Source: Holophagales bacterium (GTDB lineage Bacteria; Acidobacteriota; Thermoanaerobaculia; Multivoradales; Multivoraceae). From it: a stretch of 63,869 bases of DNA. Where the stretch lies: contig VXUF01000126.1 in assembly GCA_009837085.1 (NCBI GenBank), positions 1-63,869 of the forward strand. Direction: 5' to 3'. The stretch's first letter is position 1. Each line of letters opens with the position of its first letter. Below are positions 1-8,377 of this stretch, in pieces. Made by a program: the position numbers and the translations under genes. The notes under the pieces were generated by a model. It was not told the origin of the DNA and searched no databases. It saw nothing but the letters and a program-made list of their open reading frames with translations.

Positions 1-7
1 CGGCAGA

Positions 8-56
8 AACTGGGTGCGCCGGCGTCCCCGCCGGCATCCGGCGCGAAGCGCCGGCC
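8..56 (+). repeat. REP-like two-hairpin repeat, copy 1
   Basis: The element starts with CTGGGTGCGCCGGCGTCC and folds into two perfect hairpins. The first is GCCGGCG-TCCC-CGCCGGC (18-35). The second is CCGGCGC-GAA-GCGCCGG (38-54). The same lead and first hairpin recur at 34009-34034, and a split reverse copy lies at 3401-3528. It sits just beyond the stop of the HNH gene. This is seen directly; the REP-like label is an inference from size, palindromic structure and intergenic position. Confidence 0.7.
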
Positions 57-74
57 TCTGGACCTTCTGCCGCG

Positions 75-1487
75 TTAGGCGGCTCGGGGCGTCTCTTGTT
101 CCCGCGCTACCTTTGCCTCCAGGTGCGGTGGCGGCTTCCACAGGCACTCCATCAGGTAAGACAGGTCGAGCGGCCGGCCGTCCCAGGTTGGCATTGACTC
201 CTTGCCCGTGATCAGGATGCCGGCGTCCTCCAGGTGCTCGACCAGCTCCCGTGCGGCGTGAAGGCCGACCGGGGGTGGCGCAGGACTCTGCTCCAGGGGC
301 CGTCCCCGGCGATGGAAGAACTGCACGGCGCCCTCCTCGCTCATTCGCACGCTGAAGCCGCCTTCGTGGAGCAGTCGGTGGTGTCGCCGGCAGAGGAGCA
401 TGAGGTTCGAGAGCTTCGTCTCGCCGCCGTCGGCCCAATGGACGATGTGGTGGGCGTCGCAGTGCTTCGAGGTGCAGCCGGGGAAGCGGCAACCCTGATC
501 GCGGAACTCCAGGGCGCGACGGATCGGCGGTGGAATGGTGCGCGTCTTGCGGCCGACGCTCAGGATCTGGCCCGATCGGTGAGTGATCCGGACTTTGCCG
601 GCGTCGCAGGCGATGCGCCGGGCCGTTTCCGCGGAAACAGGAACGTGTGAGTCGCCGAGCCAGGCGCCGCAGGGCGAAGACCGGCCGTCTGCCGGTTGGC
701 GACCCGCTGGCGTTTCCGCGGAAACGTCTGCCGCCTGCGCTTCCGCGGAAGCACACGACGCGCAGCCGACCGCCGGATCTTCCTGCGGGGCCCTCAGTTC
801 CTCCTCGCTCGCATGAACGACGACCTGGTACCGGTCGCCGCTTGAGCCAGGATCGAGACCGCCCTTGAGCGCGCTCTCGGCGACGAGCGCCAACGCATCG
901 GCCCGCACCTTGCCGGCGGACGGCCGGTCCTCCGGGCAATCCGCGTAGAGCTTCTCGCCGGCTGCCTTGAGCGCCTTCAGTACCACTTCGCCCGCTTCCG
1001 GCGCCAGACGCCCGCGGATCACAAACATGCCGTTCTCGTCGATGTGGCTCGTCACATGGCTCGACGCGTTGCGCAGTTCGTCGTCGGCAGCCTCGACCGA
1101 ACGGTCGATCCTCCGCCAGGACCGTACGACGCGTTCGATATGCGCCGCGGTCCCGGCCTTCCCGAGTTCGACGAGGTCCTTCTCCGTGTCGGGCCGAGCG
1201 ATGCGGGTCAGCGCTCTCACCTTGGAGTACGAGAGTTCGCCCCGTCTCATGGCCTCGCTCATCAGGGGCAGTTCGCCCAGGGCGCGGGCGACCCGCACCT
1301 TCTCTCGGGCCGCGCCGGGTGCAAGGCTAATTCGCCAGGTGAGCCACTGCGCACAACTGAGGAAGCCGCAGTTCCAGCCCTCCTCCTCGTCGAACCTGCG
1401 AATCAGAACAAGCAGCTCGTAAGTCGCCGCGTCGATCCGCGCTGCGAGCGTGGCGATCTCCTCGCCCATGCGCTCCTTGGTGCTCAT
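75..1487 (-). CDS. DUF222 / HNH endonuclease domain protein (13E12-type)
   Basis: A predicted nuclease of 470 residues. An N-terminal helical DUF222 region (about residues 20-220) precedes a C-terminal HNH zinc-finger nuclease fold (about 333-378) with CRFPGC, the AHHIVHWADGG core and the CRRHHRLLHEGGF end. These are the metal-binding Cys and His residues of the family. A polar, low-complexity insert with repeated SAET motifs (about 235-290) separates the two domains and is encoded by repeated 14-bp palindromes. The chosen ATG is preceded by a weak AAAGAAG; an in-frame ATG at 1508 and a TTG at 1523 are alternatives. Such proteins are common, multi-copy and of unproven function; some belong to mobile DNA. 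Domain assignment is sure, role is not. Confidence 0.85.
   Translation of the reverse strand: MSTKERMGEEIATLAARIDAATYELLVLIRRFDEEEGWNCGFLSCAQWLTWRISLAPGAAREKVRVARALGELPLMSEAMRRGELSYSKVRALTRIARPDTEKDLVELGKAGTAAHIERVVRSWRRIDRSVEAADDELRNASSHVTSHIDENGMFVIRGRLAPEAGEVVLKALKAAGEKLYADCPEDRPSAGKVRADALALVAESALKGGLDPGSSGDRYQVVVHASEEELRAPQEDPAVGCASCASAEAQAADVSAETPAGRQPADGRSSPCGAWLGDSHVPVSAETARRIACDAGKVRITHRSGQILSVGRKTRTIPPPIRRALEFRDQGCRFPGCTSKHCDAHHIVHWADGGETKLSNLMLLCRRHHRLLHEGGFSVRMSEEGAVQFFHRRGRPLEQSPAPPPVGLHAARELVEHLEDAGILITGKESMPTWDGRPLDLSYLMECLWKPPPHLEAKVAREQETPRAA
625..752. repeat. Three 14-bp palindromes inside the HNH gene
   Basis: GTTTCCGCGGAAAC occurs at 625-638 and again at 712-725, and the variant GCTTCCGCGGAAGC at 739-752. 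The spacings are 87 and 27 bp, both multiples of three, so each copy encodes the same SAE(T) tripeptide or tetrapeptide. All three lie in the linker between the DUF222 and HNH domains. Confidence 0.8.
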
Positions 1488-1897
1488 ACCGGCTTCTTTG
1501 TCAATCATTCGGTTGTTATCCAATGCTGGACCTGACGGTCGGCTTGCCGGGTGTCGGAGGTCGCGAGACCGGCCCGTCGTGGACCCCCGTTTGGGTGACT
1601 GAATCTATCACTTGGTCATTGATAACCACAAGGAAATCCAACGTAGTGGAGAGCGGATTCGGTCTCCTGGAGGACCCCTGATTCCGGCGTGACGATCGGC
1701 GAGCTCCGAAGACAAGGCCAGCACGCCTAGGCGGCCAACAGGAGCGCTGAGCCCTGGTGACGGACGTGCGTCCAGCGCGCAAAGTCCTGGACTCCATCGT
1801 TGCCAGCCGTCGGCGCGCCTACTTTGCGCCAAGCAGAGAGGCGTACGGACGCGCGTGACCACCGCCGCGGGGGCGAGCACCCTTCAGTACTCGCCGA
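1488..1897. other. Intergenic gap without recognisable gene
   Basis: This 410-bp stretch lies between the HNH gene start and the end of the protease remnant. Two short reverse-strand open frames cover it but show no recognisable motif, no good ribosome site and no protein-like composition. No tRNA, terminator or strong promoter was recognised. It presumably carries the promoter of the HNH gene. Confidence 0.5.
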
Positions 1898-2446
1898 TTA
1901 GGGTTGATCGACTTCGATCCCGATCGGATTGTCCGAGATGAGCCGTAGAACTTGCCTGACGTCCTGAACGTACACGATGCCCGTGTTCACGTCGTACGTG
2001 TAGGGCCCAGGCTTGTCATCCGTGTCAAGCACCCTGTTCCTGTCGTACCGGTAGGCGGAGACCAGGCCGACCACCGTCTGCTCCGTCGACGTGCCGCGAC
2101 GGACGACCGGGCCACCGGAGAATCCCGGGTTGTTGTGACCGTCGAGCAAGATGAGGCCGTCTTCGAAGTGAAGCCCCGATACGATTCCCTTCTTCACGAG
2201 CGGCATCGGAAAGCCGGCGTTCAGGTCGCCGACGTCGAAGCTCATTCCAAAGGGAAAGCCGAGGAAGTAGATGTCTTCGGCGAGCATCAGGTGGGCAGTC
2301 GTGATCGATAGTGGGTGCGGGGCGCCGAAGAGTACCTGCGGCGCCAGAACCGATACGTCCGCGCCGCCGTCGCCGTGTCCCGGCACCGGATGTGGAAGGT
2401 CCGCTGCAGTATGTTCGTCGTAACGCTCATCGCCCGTCACGGACAC
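1898..2446 (-). pseudogene. Truncated trypsin-like serine protease
   Basis: The 182-residue product matches the C-terminal half of a trypsin-like (S1/HtrA-type) protease domain. It has a probable catalytic Asp in ADVSVL (Asp30) and the nucleophile in NPGFSGGPVV (Ser110), followed by the typical GLVSAYRY segment. The segment that should carry the catalytic His is missing. The frame stays open upstream only to 2488, where it meets the in-frame TGA of the ThuA-like gene, so no room remains for a full domain. The GTG start is nominal. I infer a 5'-truncated remnant; a genuinely short protein or a domain acting with a partner cannot be excluded. Confidence 0.55.
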
Positions 2447-2488
2447 CTTGCAGACCCGGCTGCTGGTGGTCTGTTGGTCTCGCCAGGA

Positions 2489-3379
2489 TCAGGGAACCAC
2501 GTCGCCCCAGTTCGGCGCGGCCGCGGCTTCGCCTTCGCCGGCCGCCCATTCGATCGTGTCGCCGACCCAGGCCTGGAACATCTCGTGGTCCCAGACGTCC
2601 TCGCGGTGGCCCATCGCGTTGTAGAGGACGCGGCCGGCGCCGAGTTCCCGGCACCAGGCGATGGGGTACGGGGCGATGTCGTAGACCTCCTGCTTGGTCC
2701 GCTCTTCGCCGGGGTCCATCAGCGCCAGGACGTGGAGCTTGTCCTCGGCGAGGTTCTTGAAGAGGTACCACTCGTCCATGATCTTCCAGCCGTCCTCGAC
2801 GGACTTCATCGTCGGGTGGTGGGCGTTGGCGACACGGACGATGCCGGGGAACTGGGCGCCGTGGTGGGTGAACTCGCCGCCAATCATGCCGATGTAGGGG
2901 GTCACCTCGTCGTTCTCGCCGTGGAAGGTGTCGGTGGCGGGGTGGAAGCCGACGAAGCCGCCGCCGGCTTCGATCCAGGCGATCAGGTCGGAGACGCCAT
3001 CGGCGCTCATCGGGGGGTTGCCGTCGCCGCGAAAGAAGCCCTCGCCGGTGCCGCCGCGCTGGGTCAGGTCGCCGGTCGTGTAGAAGATGACGACGTCGAA
3101 ACTGGCGAGCTGGGTCGCGTTGATCAGGCCTGCGTCCTTGGTGGACGTGATCTCAAAGCCCCGCTCGGTCGCCACCTGGGCAAGCACGGTGTCGACGTGG
3201 CTGGGATGGCCGTCGGTGCGCTTGATCGCCGAGTGCTGGAAGCCGGACGACTTGCTGACGAAGAGGACGCGAACGGGCTCGGCGGCCTCGGATTCGGAGG
3301 CGAGGGTGGGGGTGGCCGCGAGGAGGAGAAACGCGAGGGCGAGGAGCAGAGGGCGAATGCGACGTTGAGCGTGGATCAT
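2489..3379 (-). CDS. ThuA-like domain protein, exported
   Basis: A 296-residue protein with an N-terminal signal peptide (about residues 1-27, RRIRPLLLALAFLLLAATPTLA) followed by a ThuA-like glutamine-amidotransferase-fold domain. Typical blocks are VLFVSKSSGFQH, FDVVIFYTTGDL, WIEAGGGFVGFHPATD, GGEFTHHG and GRVLYNAMGHRED. ThuA was named for trehalose utilisation, but secreted members such as this occur widely and are thought to act in sugar metabolism; the reaction is unknown. The ATG at 3379 is chosen because the signal peptide begins there and a TAACTT -10 box ends 7 nt upstream, suggesting a leaderless message. A longer open frame to 3523 reads through a repeat element and is rejected. Confidence 0.85.
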   Translation of the reverse strand: MIHAQRRIRPLLLALAFLLLAATPTLASESEAAEPVRVLFVSKSSGFQHSAIKRTDGHPSHVDTVLAQVATERGFEITSTKDAGLINATQLASFDVVIFYTTGDLTQRGGTGEGFFRGDGNPPMSADGVSDLIAWIEAGGGFVGFHPATDTFHGENDEVTPYIGMIGGEFTHHGAQFPGIVRVANAHHPTMKSVEDGWKIMDEWYLFKNLAEDKLHVLALMDPGEERTKQEVYDIAPYPIAWCRELGAGRVLYNAMGHREDVWDHEMFQAWVGDTIEWAAGEGEAAAAPNWGDVVP

Positions 3380-3386
3380 GCGAGGG

Positions 3387-3392
3387 AAGTTA
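3387..3392 (-). promoter_or_regulatory. Leaderless -10 box of the ThuA-like gene
   Basis: TAACTT on the reverse strand, with 7 nt between it and the ATG at 3379. There is no Shine-Dalgarno sequence before this start. Prediction by pattern only. Confidence 0.5.
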
Positions 3393-3400
3393 CCACCGCA

Positions 3401-3528
3401 CGGGCTCGCCGCTTCGCGGCGTCGCGCCTGATGCCGGCGGAAACCCTGGTGGCGCGTCCGCGCGTCACCAGCGTCACGGTCCGAGCGCCCGTCTGCGGGT
3501 GGTCGGATGTCACGCCGGCGCACCCAGT
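3401..3528 (-). repeat. REP-like repeat, copy 2, split by an insertion
   Basis: Read on the reverse strand, 3511-3528 matches the element lead (ACTGGGTGCGCCGGC), and 3401-3440 matches its second half including the GCCGC-TTC-GCGGC hairpin and the GCCGGCG arm. The two arms of the first hairpin (3433-3439 and 3513-3519), normally 4 nt apart, are separated here by 73 nt. The element fills the space between the LLM oxidoreductase stop and the ThuA-like promoter. Confidence 0.6.
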
Positions 3529-3532
3529 CTTT

Positions 3533-4375
3533 TCAACTGAACTTCGAGATGACCTCTTCGCCGAACTGGGCCAGCCGGTCGGGCGGCATCGGCGGGAAGA
3601 TGACGCGGGAGACGCCGATCTCGGCCATCCGCGCCACGTGATCGGGCGGTCCGCCGTTGGCGGTGATCTCGATCGCGTCCGGGTCGCGGCCCGCCGCCGT
3701 GGCGCTTTCGCGCATGATCCCCAGCAGGTGCTTCAGCTTGTCGACGTCGCCGAGAGCGGGGAAGAAGCCGTCGCCCAGTTCGCCGGCGCGGCGGGCGGCG
3801 CGGTCGGAATGGCCGCCGACGATGATCGGCACGGAGCCCTGGACCGGCTGCGGTCGGCTGTAGCAGTCGGAGAAGGAGACGAACTCGCCGTCGTGGCTCG
3901 GGCAGTCCTCGGTCCACAGCGCCCGGAAGGCCCGAATGTAGTCGTCCAGGCGGCGTCCGCGGCCGGCGAACGGTACGCCGAGGGCGTTGAACTCCTCCTC
4001 CAGCCAGCCGACGCCGACGCCCAGGACGGCCCGGCCGCCGGAGAGCTTGTCGAGCGTGGCAACGGCCTTGGCCGTGACCAGGGGATTGCGCTGCGGGACG
4101 ATCAGGATGCCGGTCGCGAGCTTGATGCTCGTGGTCGCCGCCGCCACGTAGGATAGCCAGACGAGCGGGTCGGGGATGTCGAAATCCTCGCGCCCGCCGG
4201 GCATCTTGCCGCTTTCGTCGTAGGGATAGGGGGAGGCGTAGCCGCGCGGGACGACGACGTGCTCCACGGTCCATAGCGAGTCGAAGCCGGCGGCTTCGGC
4301 TGCCTGAGCCAGACCTGCGGCGGGCGGGCCGTCGACGAACGGGCCGGTGTTCGCGAACATGATGCCGAATTTCAT
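3533..4375 (-). CDS. LLM-class flavin-dependent oxidoreductase (F420-type)
   Basis: A 280-residue luciferase-like monooxygenase-fold enzyme. It begins MKFGIMFANTGPFVDG and contains the family blocks GFDSLWTVEHVVVP, KLATGILIVPQRNPLVTAK, LSGGRAVLGVGVGWLEEEF and PIIVGGHSDRAARRAGELGDGFFP. This pattern is typical of TIGR03619-type F420-dependent oxidoreductases; whether the cofactor is F420 or FMN cannot be decided here. The start is fixed by GAGGAG a few bases upstream of ATG 4375; a longer open frame to 4600 is not supported. A TACAGT -10-like hexamer lies at 4427-4432. The gene is divergent from the MMPL transporter. Confidence 0.87.
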   Translation of the reverse strand: MKFGIMFANTGPFVDGPPAAGLAQAAEAAGFDSLWTVEHVVVPRGYASPYPYDESGKMPGGREDFDIPDPLVWLSYVAAATTSIKLATGILIVPQRNPLVTAKAVATLDKLSGGRAVLGVGVGWLEEEFNALGVPFAGRGRRLDDYIRAFRALWTEDCPSHDGEFVSFSDCYSRPQPVQGSVPIIVGGHSDRAARRAGELGDGFFPALGDVDKLKHLLGIMRESATAAGRDPDAIEITANGGPPDHVARMAEIGVSRVIFPPMPPDRLAQFGEEVISKFS

Positions 4376-4448
4376 TTTCTTCTCCTCGTTCTCCTGGCCC
4401 CATCTCCAGGGCCACTGGCGCGCGGGACTGTAGCAGCGTTCCGTAAGC

Positions 4449-6737
4449 ATGAGATGGGCTCTCGACGCGGTCGCGCGCTGGACGATTCGCTCTCCGTGGA
4501 GCTCGATCGCCTGGGCGGTCTTGCCGGCTCTCGCACTGGCCGCGTTGCTGCCGGCGACAACCGTCGATCTCACGTTCACGGGCGTCATGAACCGCGGCAA
4601 CGAGCACGTCGGCCGCTACTTCGAGATGTCCGAGCAGTACGAGCTCGGCGGTCTGCTCCTGGCGCTGCTCGAGGGCGAGGAAGAGCGACTCGATCAGGCC
4701 GTCGACCGCACGATCGAGGCCGCGTCGGCGCTGCCGTCAGTCGCCGCCGCCCGACGCCCGCTGCCGCTCGAGTGGCTCGCGGAGCAGGCGCCGTGGCTTG
4801 TCGAGCGGCCTCTGTTCGACCGTTGGCTCGCCCTCGTCGAGCGGCCGGACGACGTTGCGAATCTGGCGGAGTTCGCCGCCTCTGCCGTGGCGCTTCGCGG
4901 CGCGGTGGCCAGCGTGCCCGGCGCCCGCCTGGTCGAGATCAAGATGGCGAAGGACCCGCTGGCGGAAGAGGTGGGCGAGAGCCCGTTCTTCGAGATCGAG
5001 GCCGCCATCGAGAGCGCCCTGGCCGGTTCCGGGGTGACGGCGGGCTTCTCGGGCCTGCCGGCGCTGTCGGCGGGCGACCAGGAGCAGACGTTGGGTGCGA
5101 TCAAGCGCCTGACGCCGATCAGCCTCGTGCTCGTCCTGCTTCTCTTCCGGATCGTCGAGAAGCGACCGGGCGGCATGCTGTCGGTGGCCGCGGTTCTGAT
5201 CTTCGCGATTGGCGCCGCCCTGGGCGCCGTCGGCGTCCTGACCGGGAAGCTGACCGTGATGGAGACATTCTTCGGCGTCACGGTCTTCGGCCTCGGCATC
5301 GACTTCGCCGTCCACCTGTTCGTGCGCCAGCGAGAGGAACTGGCTCGTGGTCGCTCGTTCGAGCAGGCGTTGCGGCGTACCCTGTCCGGCGCCGGCCGTG
5401 GCGTCGTCGCCGGGGGCATCACGACGGCGGGAGCGTTCCTCATCGCGGCGACCGCGCCGGACCCGGTGGCGCTCCATCTCGGCCTGTCGGGCGGTCTGGG
5501 TCTCCTGTTCTGTCTGCCGCTGACGCTGCTCGTCCTGCCTTCCGTGTGGGTGCTGCGGCAACGGCGGCACCGCCGGCGGGTCGCAACCGCGACGGAGGAC
5601 CCGTCCATGCGCGCGACGCCGGTCCGGGTTCGCGGCCTCTCATCCGTGGTGCGGTGGTCGACGGAACGTCCGGTTCGCTGTCTGGCGGTGAGCGCCGTCC
5701 TCCTGGCGGCGGCCCTTGCGGGGTTGCCGCGGCTGCAGGTCGAGACGCGGCTGGAGCGGATCATGAATCGCGGTGTGCCGGCCATCGCGATGGTCGACCG
5801 GATTCAGGAAGTACTCGGCACGAACGGCGCGCCATGGATCCTGGCGGCTGACAGTCTCGACCAGGCGAGGGAGTTCGCGGGCCGGCTGGACGGTCATCCG
5901 CTGTTCAGCGAGACGATCAGCCTCGGCACGATCCTGCCGGCCGATCTGGCGGAGCGGGCCGCTGAGCTACACCGGGTGTTCGGCCCCCAGGGTGGGCCGG
6001 TCGAGGCCGTTGGGGGGATAGCCGATCCCCGGGCCCTGGCGGTGGCAGCGCTCCGTCGAGCCGCCGCGGCTGGTCCCCCTGACATCGACTCGCTGCCCAC
6101 CAGTTTGCACGACAAGTTCATCGCACCGACCGGGGAATTGCTGGTTTACGCCTACGCCACGGACTCGAAGGCGGACGGCGCCCTGGCCCGGCGTCAGCGC
6201 GAGGTGGTGCAGGCGATCGACCCGGGGGCCAGTGGGCTGCTCGCGGTCGTCGAGGGGATGATGATCGGCGACCGACCGTGGATCCCCTGGATCGCCGGGG
6301 CGATCCTGGGATTCGTACTGCTCGTCCTCTGCGTCGACTTCCGGCGGCCCGCCTCCGTCCTGCTGGCGGTGCTGCCGGTACTGGCCGCGGTGCCGTTCAC
6401 CCTGGGCGTCCTGTGCTGGATCGGCATTCCCTTCAACGTGATGACCTGGCTCGTGCTGCCGCTGATCTTCGGGCTCGGCATCGACGACGGCATCCACGTC
6501 GTCCACCGAATCCTCGACGATCCGGCTCAGCCGATTCGCGGGGCGGCCCTGTCGGTCGGGCGTGCGATCGCGATGACGACGCTGACCACGACGGCCAGTT
6601 TCTCGATCCTGCTGTTCACCGACCACCCGGGCCTGGAGACGATGGCGGCCGTCATGCTGATCGGCCTGCCGGCGTGTCTGCTGGCGTCGGTGACGGTGCT
6701 ACCGGCGGCGGCGGTTCTGCTGGTCGGAAGACGGTAG
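4449..6737 (+). CDS. MMPL/RND-superfamily transporter
   Basis: A 762-residue inner-membrane protein made of two related halves, each with one N-terminal helix, a periplasmic loop (about residues 40-220 and 420-600) and a five-helix bundle. The RND signature recurs as FGLGIDFAVHLFV (near 278) and FGLGIDDGIHVVH (near 672); the Asp residues are the expected proton-relay positions. The size and repeat fit the MMPL/COG1033 group, whose known members export lipids or hydrophobic compounds, for example hopanoid transporters of the HpnN type. No periplasmic adaptor or substrate gene is adjacent, so the substrate is unknown. The TAG stop forms the first half of the next gene's -10 box. Confidence 0.88.
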   Translation: MRWALDAVARWTIRSPWSSIAWAVLPALALAALLPATTVDLTFTGVMNRGNEHVGRYFEMSEQYELGGLLLALLEGEEERLDQAVDRTIEAASALPSVAAARRPLPLEWLAEQAPWLVERPLFDRWLALVERPDDVANLAEFAASAVALRGAVASVPGARLVEIKMAKDPLAEEVGESPFFEIEAAIESALAGSGVTAGFSGLPALSAGDQEQTLGAIKRLTPISLVLVLLLFRIVEKRPGGMLSVAAVLIFAIGAALGAVGVLTGKLTVMETFFGVTVFGLGIDFAVHLFVRQREELARGRSFEQALRRTLSGAGRGVVAGGITTAGAFLIAATAPDPVALHLGLSGGLGLLFCLPLTLLVLPSVWVLRQRRHRRRVATATEDPSMRATPVRVRGLSSVVRWSTERPVRCLAVSAVLLAAALAGLPRLQVETRLERIMNRGVPAIAMVDRIQEVLGTNGAPWILAADSLDQAREFAGRLDGHPLFSETISLGTILPADLAERAAELHRVFGPQGGPVEAVGGIADPRALAVAALRRAAAAGPPDIDSLPTSLHDKFIAPTGELLVYAYATDSKADGALARRQREVVQAIDPGASGLLAVVEGMMIGDRPWIPWIAGAILGFVLLVLCVDFRRPASVLLAVLPVLAAVPFTLGVLCWIGIPFNVMTWLVLPLIFGLGIDDGIHVVHRILDDPAQPIRGAALSVGRAIAMTTLTTTASFSILLFTDHPGLETMAAVMLIGLPACLLASVTVLPAAAVLLVGRR

Positions 6738-6740
6738 GCT
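6735..6740 (+). promoter_or_regulatory. -10 box overlapping the upstream TAG stop
   Basis: TAGGCT, of which TAG is the stop codon of the MMPL gene. It lies 12 nt before the ATG at 6753, leaving a predicted leader of about five bases. Pattern-based prediction. Confidence 0.4.
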
Positions 6741-6752
6741 GCCGGGCTCGCC

Positions 6753-7451
6753 ATGCCGGAACCGATCGCACTCTGCTTCAGCGGCGGCAAGGACAGTTGT
6801 CTGGCGCTTCAGGAACTGCGCCGGCAGGGGCGCTTCGAGGTGGTGGAACTGGTCACAACGGTGACCGACGCCTTCGACCGGGTCAGCATGCACGGCGTCC
6901 GCCGTGTGTTGTTGCGGGAGCAGGCGGACTCGATCGGCCTTCCGCTGACCGAGGTCGTCGTGCCGCCCGAGCCGTCGAACGTGGTGTACGAGCGGGAGAT
7001 GGGAAAGGCGTTTGGTCGGCTGAGCGCACGGGGCATTCGACGGGTCGCGTTCGGGGACCTGTTCCTCGAGGATCTCCGTGAGTACCGCGTCCGCCAGCTC
7101 GAGGAGTCCGGCCTCGAGTGCGAGTTCCCCATCTGGCACTCGCCCACCGACGAGTTGGCGCGGACCTTCATCCGCGACGGCTTCCGCGCGCTCACTGTCT
7201 GCGTCAACCCGGCTGTTCTGCCGGTCTCCTTCGCCGGACGCGCCTTCGACGACGCCTTCCTCGCCGATCTTCCGGCCGGCGTCGATCCCTGTGGCGAGAA
7301 CGGCGAGTTTCACACCTTCGTGTTCGACGGTCCGATCTTCGACCGGCCGATCGCTGTCGCTCTGGGCGAAGTAACGGAACGCGACGGCTTCGGCTTCTGC
7401 GATCTGTTGCCGGCCGATCGCCCGGTTTCCGCCGAGGCGGCCGCGCCATGA
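6753..7451 (+). CDS. DUF71/COG2102 ATP-pyrophosphatase (diphthine-ammonia-ligase-like)
   Basis: A 232-residue N-type ATP pyrophosphatase with the PP-loop SGGKDS at residues 10-15 and the family C-terminal motif DPCGENGEFHTFV. Eukaryotic and archaeal homologues amidate diphthine. Bacteria lack diphthamide, and comparative genomics has predicted that bacterial members linked to B12 genes act in cobalamin salvage. The stop overlaps the start of a BtuF-like gene by four bases (ATGA), which supports the B12 role here. A likely reaction is ATP-dependent amidation or adenylation of a corrinoid side chain (inference). Confidence 0.85.
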   Translation: MPEPIALCFSGGKDSCLALQELRRQGRFEVVELVTTVTDAFDRVSMHGVRRVLLREQADSIGLPLTEVVVPPEPSNVVYEREMGKAFGRLSARGIRRVAFGDLFLEDLREYRVRQLEESGLECEFPIWHSPTDELARTFIRDGFRALTVCVNPAVLPVSFAGRAFDDAFLADLPAGVDPCGENGEFHTFVFDGPIFDRPIAVALGEVTERDGFGFCDLLPADRPVSAEAAAP

Positions 7452-8377
7452 CCGAGCCGCGGATCGTCTCCTTGATCGCCAGCGCCACGGAGATCGTCTG
7501 CGCCCTCGGCTTCGAGGACTGCATGGTCGGCCGGTCGCACGAATGCGACTACCCGCAGTCGGTGGGGAAGCTGCCGGTCTGCTCCTCGTCGAAGGTCGAC
7601 GTCGACGGATCGAGCCGCGCGATCGACGACCAGGTGCGCGCGATCGTGGCGGACGCCCTTTCTGTCTACAGGGTCGACGCGCGGCTTCTGGACGAACTCG
7701 CGCCGACCGTGATCGTCACCCAGACCCAGTGCGAGGTGTGCGCGGTCAGCCTGAAGGACGTGGAGCAGGCCGTGTGCGAACTCGTGGCGTCCGAGCCGCG
7801 CCTCGTGTCGCTGGAGCCGATGGCTCTCGGTGACGTGTTCGACGATATCGGCAGGGTTGCCGAGGCGCTGGGGCGACCTGAGCGGGCACAGCAGTTGACG
7901 GCGGAGTTGACCGGGCGCCTCGACGCCATCCGCGAGCGCGCCAGCCGGCTTCCTGAACGCCCCGTGATCGCATGTATCGAGTGGATCGACCCGTTGATGA
8001 ACGCGGAGAACTGGGTACCGGAACTGGTCGAGATCGCCGGCGGCAGGGTCATGCTCGGCGAGGCGGGAATGCACTCGGGCTACTTCGAGTTCGAGCGGGT
8101 GATTGAGGCCGATCCCGACGTGATTGCGGTCATGCCGTGCGGCTTCGACATCCCGCGTTCCGCGGCCGAGATGGCGCCGCTCGCGGCTCAGCCGGGCTGG
8201 TCCGATCTCTCGGCGGTGCGAAGCGGCCGCGTCTTCCTGACCGACGGCAACCAGTACTTCAACCGGCCGGGGCCGCGGGTCGTCGAGTCGGCGGAGATCC
8301 TGGCCGAGTTGCTGCACCCGGAGGTCTTCGACTTCGGCCATCGCGGATCCGGCTGGACGGAGTGGGTTGGCCTCTAG
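7448..8377 (+). CDS. BtuF-like cobalamin-binding protein lacking a signal peptide
   Basis: A 309-residue protein of the periplasmic-binding-protein-2 (BtuF/FhuD) fold. It starts MTEPRIVSLIASATEIVCALG, contains the family block GRSHECDYP and IVTQTQCEVCAVS, and ends with a typical SAVRSGRVFLTDGNQYFNRPGP region. There is no signal peptide or lipobox, so it is probably cytoplasmic, unlike the transporter component BtuF. It is translationally coupled to the DUF71 enzyme through an ATGA overlap. I infer that it binds corrinoid and presents it to, or acts with, that enzyme. Confidence 0.82.
   Translation: MTEPRIVSLIASATEIVCALGFEDCMVGRSHECDYPQSVGKLPVCSSSKVDVDGSSRAIDDQVRAIVADALSVYRVDARLLDELAPTVIVTQTQCEVCAVSLKDVEQAVCELVASEPRLVSLEPMALGDVFDDIGRVAEALGRPERAQQLTAELTGRLDAIRERASRLPERPVIACIEWIDPLMNAENWVPELVEIAGGRVMLGEAGMHSGYFEFERVIEADPDVIAVMPCGFDIPRSAAEMAPLAAQPGWSDLSAVRSGRVFLTDGNQYFNRPGPRVVESAEILAELLHPEVFDFGHRGSGWTEWVGL

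Noticed and set aside
1516..1880. Two short reverse-strand frames between the HNH gene and the protease remnant
   Set aside because: No motif, no ribosome site, Arg/Ser-rich composition; treated as intergenic.
2315..4156. A 613-codon forward frame across the ThuA-like and LLM genes
   Set aside because: It is antisense to two recognisable proteins and crosses the repeat element; its composition is Val/Gly/Asp-rich as expected for a shadow frame.
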